This document shows positions 1-5,094 of a stretch of 5,094 nucleotides of DNA, piece by piece. The stretch's first letter is position 1; each line of letters opens with the position of its first letter. Position numbers and translations under genes: made by a program. The stretch spans positions 1 through 5,094 of the forward strand of contig JASLJP010000263.1 of assembly GCA_030152425.1 (NCBI GenBank), in the 5' to 3' direction. This stretch comes from Aquirhabdus sp. Lineage in GTDB: Bacteria > Pseudomonadota > Gammaproteobacteria > Pseudomonadales > Moraxellaceae. The notes below the pieces were generated by a model that was not told the origin of the DNA, did not search any database, and saw nothing but the letters and a program-made list of their open reading frames with translations.

Positions 1-86
1 AGAATGTTAATCATACTACATTCCAGCTAACTTGCCGCATCCATTCGTATTTGAATCCCAAAAACGGCCATACACGGTGCGTCGTA

Positions 87-1082
87 CTAACCACCGGTCA
101 TGTTCATAAAACGCAGGATTTGCGGCGCATCCGGTTCATCAAAATGGTGCTTTTCCGGCTTCATCAGCAACGCGGTTTTGATGCGCTCGACCAACTGTGC
201 ATCGGCTGTATCCGCACGCAGCAGTGGCAGTAAGTCAGTGCCGATCTCATTGCCCAGACACAGCAGCAGTCGACCTTCACTGGTCACGCGGACGCGGTTG
301 CAGTCGCCGCAGAAATTATGACTATGCGGCGAGATAAAGCCAATCCGGGTCGGGGAGTCTGCAAGCTGCCAATAGCGCGAGGGGCCACGGGTATGGTGCA
401 GGCTTGGAGACAGGCTAAATTCAGACGCAATCACGGCACGCACGTCGTCGCTGGCCATAAAGGCGAGCTGACGGGAATGCTCGTCGATCACCCCCAGCGG
501 CATCTCTTCGATAAAGCTTAAGTCAAAGCCGCGATCTTGGGCAAAGCGAACCAGCGGCAGGATCTGATCATCGTTACGCCCCTTCATCATCACCACATTC
601 AGTTTGATGGCAAAGCCCGCCGCCTGCGCTGCATCGATACCGCGCAGCACATCGGCCAGCTTGCCGGTGCGGGTCAGCTCGGCAAATTGCTGCGCATCCA
701 GCGTGTCGAGGCTGATGTTGAGGCGTGATAGTCCGGCAGATTTTAGCGGGGCGGCAAACTGATCGAGCCGGGCGCCATTGGTGGTCATCACTACCTCGCC
801 ATGCTGGGCTAGCTGCTCGACCAACCACGGCAAATCACGGCGGATGAGCGGCTCACCCCCAGTCAGGCGGAACGTCTCGACGCCAAGGCCTGCAAATACT
901 TTACCCAGCCGGACAATCTCTTCCAGCTTAAGCACACGCTCACGCGGCAAAAACTGCATATCCTCGGCCATACAATACACACAGCGGAAATCGCAGCGAT
1001 CCGTCACCGACAGGCGTACATACTTGATGACCCGCGCATAGGGATCGATCAGGTTGAGCGGCGCTGCGACGTGTGCATTCAT
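87..1082 (-). CDS. moaA: MoaA, GTP 3',8-cyclase (molybdenum cofactor biosynthesis, radical SAM)
   Basis: This 331-residue cytosolic radical SAM enzyme catalyses the first step of molybdopterin synthesis, turning GTP into (8S)-3',8-cyclo-7,8-dihydro-GTP, which MoaC then converts to cyclic pyranopterin phosphate. The N-terminal CxxxCxxC motif is complete (C30, C34, C37), in the context RLSVTDRC. The SAM-contacting GGEP motif lies at 75-78. The second, GTP-side iron-sulfur cluster has C258, C261 and C275 (CX2CX13C), with R263 and R265 between them matching known GTP-binding arginines. The C-terminus ends in the conserved Gly-Gly (330-331). Length is close to the roughly 330 residues usual for the family, and no key residue is missing. 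The ATG overlaps the mazG stop codon as ATGA, so the two genes are probably co-transcribed and translationally coupled. No moaB, moaC, moaD or moaE is visible, so the rest of the pathway must lie elsewhere. The identification is secure. Confidence 0.97.
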   Translation of the reverse strand: MNAHVAAPLNLIDPYARVIKYVRLSVTDRCDFRCVYCMAEDMQFLPRERVLKLEEIVRLGKVFAGLGVETFRLTGGEPLIRRDLPWLVEQLAQHGEVVMTTNGARLDQFAAPLKSAGLSRLNISLDTLDAQQFAELTRTGKLADVLRGIDAAQAAGFAIKLNVVMMKGRNDDQILPLVRFAQDRGFDLSFIEEMPLGVIDEHSRQLAFMASDDVRAVIASEFSLSPSLHHTRGPSRYWQLADSPTRIGFISPHSHNFCGDCNRVRVTSEGRLLLCLGNEIGTDLLPLLRADTADAQLVERIKTALLMKPEKHHFDEPDAPQILRFMNMTGG

Positions 1083-1957
1083 GAGGTCGGATTGCTCCCC
1101 CGTGCGGTGCTTGGGGCGAATTCATCCACGGCGAGCGATCGCTCCAACCGTTTGGCTTCATCCCATAAGCTATCCATGGCGGCTAAATCGACATCTTCAA
1201 GGCGTAGCCCTTGCGCCGCCAGACCCGTCTCGACAAAGCCAAAGCGGCGACGAAACTTGGCAATGGTGCCCAGTATCGCGCTTTCCGACTGGATGCCTGA
1301 TTTACGGGCGACATTGACGAGGGCAAAAAAGGCATCACCGAGTTCATCTTCGATCTTGCTTGGGTCTTGAGCGGCGATGGCTTCGTCGAGTTCGGCCAGT
1401 TCTTCGGTCAGTTTGTCGCGTGCACCCTGCACATCCGGCCAATCAAAGCCGACTTTCGCCGCGATCTTTTGCAAGGACTGGGCTTGGATCAGGGCAGGGC
1501 CGTGCTTGACGTTATCCAGCAAGGATTTCTGTACCGCTTTACTGCGCTGTTCGACCGACTTGACCTGTTCCCACAGCACATTCACATCCGCTGCGCTGGC
1601 GGCCGTGTCGTTACCAAATACGTGCGGGTGACGGCGTACCAGCTTTTGCGACAGCGTTTGCGCGATGTCAAAAAAATTAAATTGCCCGGCCTCCTGATGC
1701 ATCTGCGCCTGAAACACCACCTGCAGCAACAGATCGCCCAATTCATCGCGGATATGGTCGATATCGCCACTCTGAATAGCCGCCTCGACCTCGTAGGCTT
1801 CTTCGATGGCATAGCGCGTCAGACTCTGCGGGGTCTGTGCTTTGTCCCACGGACAGTCCTTGCGCAAGCGCTGCATGATCGCCAGCAGTTCGAGCAGCGG
1901 CGCAGTTGTGGCTTTGCTGGTATCGACGGGCGGGAGGATCGAGATGTCTATGGCCAT
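1079..1957 (-). CDS. mazG: MazG, nucleoside triphosphate pyrophosphohydrolase
   Basis: MazG hydrolyses (d)NTPs to NMPs and pyrophosphate in the cytosol. In E. coli it has also been linked to lowering ppGpp. With the ATG at 1957 the product is 292 residues and has the usual tandem arrangement. The first MazG domain carries CPWD (35-38), EExxE (E52, E53, E56) and ExxD (E72, D75) metal-binding positions, followed by RRHPHVF (108-114). The second carries E185, E186, E189 and E205/D208 in EDELGD, then the conserved KFRRRF (234-239). Both metal sites look intact. The frame stays open upstream to an ATG at 2035 (318 residues). I prefer 1957 because the extra 26 residues look nothing like the family and a -10-like hexamer (TATCAT on the minus strand, 1996-2001) lies just upstream. 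Neither start has a good Shine-Dalgarno sequence, so the start is uncertain. A tail of about 20 residues follows the last conserved helix and runs into moaA. Confidence 0.93.
   Translation of the reverse strand: MAIDISILPPVDTSKATTAPLLELLAIMQRLRKDCPWDKAQTPQSLTRYAIEEAYEVEAAIQSGDIDHIRDELGDLLLQVVFQAQMHQEAGQFNFFDIAQTLSQKLVRRHPHVFGNDTAASAADVNVLWEQVKSVEQRSKAVQKSLLDNVKHGPALIQAQSLQKIAAKVGFDWPDVQGARDKLTEELAELDEAIAAQDPSKIEDELGDAFFALVNVARKSGIQSESAILGTIAKFRRRFGFVETGLAAQGLRLEDVDLAAMDSLWDEAKRLERSLAVDEFAPSTARGSNPTS
1095..1101 (-). promoter_or_regulatory. Possible ribosome binding site for moaA inside the end of mazG
   Basis: Read on the minus strand this is GGGGGAG, 12 nt before the moaA ATG. It is purine-rich and resembles a Shine-Dalgarno sequence, but the spacing is longer than optimal. 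Together with the ATGA stop/start overlap this suggests that moaA initiation depends largely on ribosomes finishing mazG. The functional role is inferred. Confidence 0.4.
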
Positions 1958-2113
1958 GAGCGCGGATGAATTCGGTCGATGAATAGGAGTTGAATATGAT
2001 AAAGCATTCTGCAGCGCTTTACTGCAATCCAGCATCGACCCGCGCGCTCAAACGACCTCACTAGTAAGGGCGCAAACAGCACGGCATATCAGTAAAATCC
2101 GTTACATGGTTAA

Positions 2114-2142
2114 TTGCTGAGCATAAAAAAATTACTTATAAG
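2114..2142 (+). promoter_or_regulatory. Predicted sigma70-type promoter for the spoT-like gene
   Basis: The -35 candidate is TTGCTG (2114-2119, three of six consensus bases). The -10 is TATAAG (2137-2142, five of six), and the spacer is an optimal 17 bp containing a run of seven A. Transcription would start near 2149, giving a leader of about 70 nt. The hexamer lies within CTTATAAG, which is itself palindromic. An alternative -35 is TTGACT at 2145-2150, but the -10 that would follow it is weak. This is a prediction from motif and spacing only. Confidence 0.45.
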
Positions 2143-2157
2143 CATTGACTTCAATGC
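2142..2157. repeat. Perfect 7-2-7 palindrome overlapping the spoT promoter start region
   Basis: GCATTGA (2142-2148), a CT spacer, then TCAATGC (2151-2157) form an exact inverted repeat. It abuts the predicted -10 and covers the expected transcription start, which is a classic place for a repressor operator. It could also fold as a small hairpin at the 5' end of the transcript. No terminator-like T run follows. The symmetry is seen directly. The regulatory role is inferred and no specific regulator is recognised. Confidence 0.6.
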
Positions 2158-2217
2158 CGATATGCGTTTCATTAAAAGGTCTTGCTATTTAGCGCCATAT
2201 TGCCCAGTTGAGCATAG

Positions 2218-4401
2218 ATGATTACCGCGACGCCAGACCGCGAACTTGAATTAAATCAAGAACGTGTCCAGCATTCTGCTTTCTCGAAAGCAGGCTTTTT
2301 GACTTCAGGTTGGACTGACCTTCCGAGCCTGACCGAACGGCTGCGGGCGACGCTGCGTAAATATTTGTCAGATGTGCAAATCGAACATGTCATGGAAGCG
2401 TGCGCTTTTGCCAACGCCGCTCATATCGGCGCGACGCGCAAAAGCGGCGAACCCTACATCGTCCATCCCATCGCCGTCGCCGAAGTGCTCGGTCATATGC
2501 GTCTCGATACCGAGAGCCTGATGGCCGCGCTGCTGCATGATGTGATCGAAGACACCGAAGTCACCAAAGAAGAAATCACCGAATATTTTGGCATTACGGT
2601 GGCCAATCTGGTCGATAGCCTGACCAAGCTCACCGTCTCCAACGACAAAAACGACAACAAAGCTGCCACCCTGCGCAAGATCCTCACCGCGACGCTCCAC
2701 GACCCCCGTGTGATCGTGATCAAGCTCGCCGACCGCCTGCATAATATGTCGACCCTGTCTGCGCTCAAACCCGAGCGCCGCCACGCCATCGCCTCCGAGA
2801 CCCTGAATATCTTCGTGCCGATGGGTCGCCTCGTCGGGGTCAATGAAATCGCCGACCAGCTCGAGCTGCTGTGCTATGAAAATCTCGAACCCGAGCAATT
2901 CAAACGCCTGCACGACGAGCTGGAGCGTACGGCTGCCGATCGACAGCAAACCAAAGCACATTGGGCTGGAGAGATCAGCCAGTTTATCAATGCCCAAGGG
3001 CTGCACGGCACACCGAAACCGATCAACAACGACATTACGCTGTATCAACGCTTTCTCAACGAACACGCCGACATTCCCACCCTGCTGCATACTCACGCGT
3101 ATGAAATCGAGCTAGATACCGTCGCCGCCTGTGACCAACTGGCCGCCGTGGTGCGCGAGCATTTCGTCTGGTCACAGCTGACCGACCATATTCGTAGCCC
3201 GATGCCGGGTGGCAATCAAGCCCTGCTGTTGTCGCTGTCCGACGAGCGCGGCCGTCTCGACATCACGCTACGCACCGAGCTGATGCGCCAGACCGCCCAG
3301 CTTGGCGTAGTCATGGGTGAGACTGCACCGCAGTCCTCCCGCTCCGCGATCCAAGCCTCACTGCGCAACCTCAGCGAACTGATCGACAAAGACTGCGCCA
3401 CCAATACGTTTGATGCCTTGCTCGACTATCTGCACCGTGAAAAAATCTCGGTCTATACTCCAGATGGCGATCTACATGAGCTGCCGATGGGCGCCAGCAT
3501 GGTCGATTTTGCCTATGCCGCCAGCCTGTACCTCGGCAACCATGCCGTCGGTGCCAAGGTCGATGGCGTGCCGTGTCCACTGGCGACCCCGCTGTCGACC
3601 GGTCAAGTGGTCGAAATCACCACCGACGACATGGCCACGCCAAACCCCGACTGGCTGGGTTTTGTCAACACCGGCAAGGCGCGCCGCGCGATCCAGCAGG
3701 TGCTCAAAGCCTCTAACCCGACCGACCGCATTACCTTGGGACAGCAAGCCCTCGCGCGTGCCTTACAGCTCTATCAGATCGACCTCAAGCAGCTCTCCGA
3801 TGAAGACTGGCACGGCGTGCTGAACTGGCAGCACCTCAAAGACTCCGAGCAACTGTTTGAAAAGATCGCGGTCGGCGCACTGCTGCCGCAGATGGTCGCC
3901 ACACGTCTACTGTCGCACCTGTCTGCCGAGCATCCTGCGGTATCCACCGTACCACCTGCCATCTCGTCGAATAACCTGATCGAAGGCACGGATGGGCTGG
4001 ATGTGCGCTATGCACCGTGCTGTATCCCGATCTTGGGCGACCGTATCGACGGCCACCTGACCCGTCGCGGTCTGGTCGTTCACCGACGTCGCTGTCGTAA
4101 CCTGATTCACGAGCTGGCGCGCCATCCGGAAAACGTCGTGCGCCTGAGCTGGCAAACCACCACCGACACCGATCCCCGTTTCCCCGTCCACCTGAAGATC
4201 GACCGTCCGATCACCGACGAAGAAAGTACCCAAGTCATCTATCTCATCCGCCAGTTTCAAGGCGGAGTAGAGCGCTTAGAGAGCCACGAAGAAGGCACCA
4301 ATATCTCCATCCTCGTCCGTGACCGCAACCATCTCGCCCGTCTCATCCAAGAGATGCGCATCTTGCTCGATTTTCCGAGTGTGAATCGGTTTGGGGTTTA
4401 G
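2218..4401 (+). CDS. spoT: SpoT-like RelA/SpoT homologue: ppGpp hydrolase with degenerate synthetase domain
   Basis: This 727-residue long RelA/SpoT homologue is expected to remove the 3'-pyrophosphate from (p)ppGpp in the cytosol. The N-terminal HD hydrolase domain (about 40-225) keeps R74, H83, H107-D108, E111-D112, D172 and N176, all the Mn-site and substrate positions I can place. The synthetase region (about 260-370) aligns in outline but has lost its chemistry: GRPKH has become GTPKP (264-268), the catalytic DIYAFR segment reads HTHAYE (291-296), NGYQSLHT reads GGNQALLL (331-338), and the HW after GVAA is gone (G367, E368). The regulatory half is preserved: TGS domain (about 408-470), a helical domain (about 476-570), the zinc-finger-like domain with C601, C602, H622 and C626, and a C-terminal ACT/RRM-type domain (about 655-727). 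The TGS and C-terminal parts resemble SpoT more than RelA. An in-frame stop at 2209-2211 makes the ATG at 2218 the first possible start. Its ribosome site is weak, and a TTG at 2299 is a less likely alternative. It is divergent from mazG-moaA. Confidence 0.94.
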   Translation: MITATPDRELELNQERVQHSAFSKAGFLTSGWTDLPSLTERLRATLRKYLSDVQIEHVMEACAFANAAHIGATRKSGEPYIVHPIAVAEVLGHMRLDTESLMAALLHDVIEDTEVTKEEITEYFGITVANLVDSLTKLTVSNDKNDNKAATLRKILTATLHDPRVIVIKLADRLHNMSTLSALKPERRHAIASETLNIFVPMGRLVGVNEIADQLELLCYENLEPEQFKRLHDELERTAADRQQTKAHWAGEISQFINAQGLHGTPKPINNDITLYQRFLNEHADIPTLLHTHAYEIELDTVAACDQLAAVVREHFVWSQLTDHIRSPMPGGNQALLLSLSDERGRLDITLRTELMRQTAQLGVVMGETAPQSSRSAIQASLRNLSELIDKDCATNTFDALLDYLHREKISVYTPDGDLHELPMGASMVDFAYAASLYLGNHAVGAKVDGVPCPLATPLSTGQVVEITTDDMATPNPDWLGFVNTGKARRAIQQVLKASNPTDRITLGQQALARALQLYQIDLKQLSDEDWHGVLNWQHLKDSEQLFEKIAVGALLPQMVATRLLSHLSAEHPAVSTVPPAISSNNLIEGTDGLDVRYAPCCIPILGDRIDGHLTRRGLVVHRRRCRNLIHELARHPENVVRLSWQTTTDTDPRFPVHLKIDRPITDEESTQVIYLIRQFQGGVERLESHEEGTNISILVRDRNHLARLIQEMRILLDFPSVNRFGV

Positions 4402-4465
4402 TTTTTCTGAGACCACGTACAACAGAAAGTGGGTAAATATAAATCAAATCGTAAATACAATTAGC

Positions 4466-4495
4466 TTGATTTCAGACTTTGTCTGTATATACAAT
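4466..4495 (+). promoter_or_regulatory. Predicted sigma70-type promoter for brnTA
   Basis: The -35 candidate is TTGATT (4466-4471, four of six consensus bases). The -10 is TACAAT (4490-4495, five of six), with an 18-bp spacer. Transcription would begin near 4502, about 22 nt before the brnT ATG, leaving a very short leader with only a partial ribosome site (ACGAG, 4511-4515). An overlapping TATACA at 4488 would give a 16-bp spacer. No terminator separates this promoter from spoT, so some read-through is possible. Confidence 0.55.
4473..4485. repeat. Small inverted repeat in the brnTA promoter spacer
   Basis: CAGAC, TTT, GTCTG form an exact 5-3-5 inverted repeat lying wholly between the predicted -35 and -10. 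It is a second operator candidate for the BrnA ribbon-helix-helix protein, since proteins of that fold commonly bind short symmetric sites. The symmetry is seen directly and the binding is inferred. Confidence 0.45.
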
Positions 4496-4523
4496 TAGCG
4501 TGTGTGTTTAACGAGCATCGCCG

Positions 4524-4799
4524 ATGATTAGCTACGATGAAGCCAAAAGATTAGGCAATATTGAAAAGCACGGCATTGACTTCATCGACGCAGAGTCCAT
4601 CCTCAACGGATTTACCATTACCCGTGAAGATACGCGCGAACAATACGGCGAAACGCGCTATCAGACCTTAGGGCTATTAGGCGATATCGTGGTTGTCCTG
4701 GTGGTACACACCCCACGGGATGAATCTGACCACATCATTTCTATACGTAAGGCAGACCGACATGAGCAAAAAGTCTACTGGAAGCACTACCCATACTGA
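4524..4799 (+). CDS. brnT: BrnT family type II toxin (DUF497 ribonuclease)
   Basis: This 91-residue protein matches the BrnT/DUF497 family along its whole length. It opens with the typical DEAKRLGNIEKHGIDF segment (5-20), followed by a TREDTRE stretch (33-39), the YGETRYQTLGLL core strand region (41-52), a hydrophobic VVVLVVHT strand (56-63), and the family's closing ISIRKADRHE (72-81) with R75, K76 and A77. BrnT toxins are small RelE-like RNases that cut RNA and stop translation until bound by BrnA. The length is normal (about 90 residues) and the gene appears intact. No signal peptide or membrane segment is expected. It precedes and overlaps its antitoxin gene, the standard brnTA order. Base use is visibly more A+T-rich than in spoT or mazG, consistent with an acquired unit. 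Family assignment is confident. Toxicity in this host is inferred. Confidence 0.94.
   Translation: MISYDEAKRLGNIEKHGIDFIDAESILNGFTITREDTREQYGETRYQTLGLLGDIVVVLVVHTPRDESDHIISIRKADRHEQKVYWKHYPY
4748..4752 (+). promoter_or_regulatory. Ribosome binding site that decides the brnA start
   Basis: TAAGG lies 9 nt before the ATG at 4762, inside the end of brnT. It supports that ATG over the upstream in-frame ATG at 4693. It could let the antitoxin be made at a higher level than the toxin, whose own ribosome site is poor. Confidence 0.55.
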
Positions 4800-5076
4800 T
4801 TTAGCGCGCCTTACCGCAATTCGAGATGCGGATATTGCCCATGATGAAGATAACCCAATCACGATGCCCGACGACTGGGATGGCGCGGTCATGAAACGTG
4901 GTGCAACGGTCCTCGGCACTGTGCGGGTACGTGGTACTCAAAAAGCACCCACTAAGATTGCGACCAGTATTCGCTTATCAGCGGATGTACTGGAGTATTT
5001 CAAATCAACGGGTGCAGGCTGGCAGACTAAAGTTGACGAAGCCTTGCGTGACTATGTGCAAGCACATTCTCGCTGA
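4762..5076 (+). CDS. brnA: BrnA family antitoxin (ribbon-helix-helix DNA-binding)
   Basis: This 104-residue partner of BrnT should neutralise the RNase by direct binding and, with it, repress the shared promoter. It begins with the family-typical Lys/Ser/Thr-rich MSKKSTGSTT and then an acidic, probably flexible middle with DDWDGAVMKRG (37-47). The C-terminal ribbon-helix-helix domain holds a DNA-contacting strand TKIATSIRL (64-72), helix 1 SADVLEYFKSTG (73-84) and helix 2 WQTKVDEALRDYVQAH (87-102), the BrnA pattern. The reading frame stays open upstream to an ATG at 4693. The ATG at 4762 is chosen because it has a TAAGG site and the preceding residues are a shadow of brnT. The two genes overlap by 38 bp, so expression is coupled. 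The gene is complete, and only 18 bases follow its TGA, so I cannot see a terminator. Confidence 0.94.
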   Translation: MSKKSTGSTTHTDLARLTAIRDADIAHDEDNPITMPDDWDGAVMKRGATVLGTVRVRGTQKAPTKIATSIRLSADVLEYFKSTGAGWQTKVDEALRDYVQAHSR

Positions 5077-5094
5077 GTTGCACGCTAATATTCT

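Larger units (their letters stand above)
4451..4499 (+). repeat. Pair of 15-bp direct repeats upstream of brnT
   Basis: GTAAATACAATTAGC (4451-4465) and GTATATACAATTAGC (4485-4499) match at 14 of 15 positions and lie 34 bp apart, roughly three helical turns. The second copy contains the predicted -10 element of the brnTA promoter, and the first ends exactly where the -35 begins. BrnT-BrnA complexes are known to repress their own promoters, so these may be operator half-sites. That role is inferred. Confidence 0.6.

Noticed and set aside
1..86. A terminator or small gene downstream of moaA
   Set aside because: On the minus strand there is a TTTTT after GGCCG, but no stable stem precedes it, and no open frame here has support.
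1367..1969. A 200-codon open frame on the plus strand opposite mazG
   Set aside because: It is antisense to conserved MazG domains and has no recognisable domain or ribosome site.
2174..2211. A leader peptide before spoT (TTG start at 2182, stop at 2209) preceded by AAAAGG
   Set aside because: The ribosome site would be only 2 nt from the TTG and the 9-codon product has no attenuation-like residue run.
2368..3096. A 242-codon open frame on the minus strand inside spoT
   Set aside because: It lies wholly antisense to a well-supported gene, its translation resembles no family I know, and long antisense frames are common opposite GC-rich coding sequence.
4404..4428. Hairpin TTTCTG / CAGAAA after spoT as an intrinsic terminator
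   Set aside because: It is a 6-bp A+T-rich stem with a 13-nt loop and no following T run, too weak to call a terminator.
4693..4761. An N-terminal extension of BrnA from the upstream in-frame ATG
   Set aside because: The extra residues are the shifted frame of brnT, have no BrnA character, and the ATG at 4762 has a well-placed ribosome site.
1..5094. Window ends resembling terminal inverted repeats (AGAATGTTAA at the start, AATATTCT at the end)
   Set aside because: The match is short and imperfect, the window edges are arbitrary, and no transposase is present.

Overview
The window looks like chromosomal DNA of a gammaproteobacterium. The genes are compact and moderately GC-rich, and the spacers between them are clearly richer in A+T. 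The best taxonomic hint is the central gene. It is a SpoT-type alarmone enzyme with an intact hydrolase centre and a ruined synthetase centre, an arrangement known from Acinetobacter baumannii SpoT. I therefore lean towards Moraxellaceae or a relative, on the GC-richer side of that group. This is inference from protein character only.

Layout. Bases 1-86 are the flank downstream of moaA, and I see no convincing gene or terminator there. Bases 87-1957 (minus strand) hold a two-gene unit, mazG then moaA, whose stop and start share an ATGA overlap. Bases 1958-2217 are a divergent intergenic region with a plausible rightward promoter and a perfect 7-2-7 palindrome at its predicted transcription start. 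Bases 2218-4401 (plus strand) encode the 727-residue SpoT-like protein. Bases 4402-4523 are an A+T-rich spacer with a near-perfect 15-bp direct repeat, a small inverted repeat and a promoter. Bases 4524-5076 (plus strand) hold a complete type II toxin-antitoxin pair, brnT (RNase toxin) and brnA (ribbon-helix-helix antitoxin), overlapping by 38 bp.

How the genes fit together. MazG (NTP pyrophosphohydrolase) and SpoT (ppGpp hydrolase) are divergent neighbours, and both would be expected to lower alarmone or stress-nucleotide levels. In other gammaproteobacteria mazG more often sits beside relA, so a hydrolase-only SpoT next to mazG is a notable arrangement. MoaA uses GTP for molybdenum cofactor synthesis and is translationally coupled to mazG without other moa genes in view. 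The BrnTA pair looks like a separate accessory unit placed downstream of spoT, with its own autoregulated-looking promoter.

I see no RNA genes, CRISPR array, insertion sequence or origin. No wholly new system is evident. The points worth a second look are the dead synthetase domain, the palindrome at the spoT promoter and the repeat-rich brnTA operator region.
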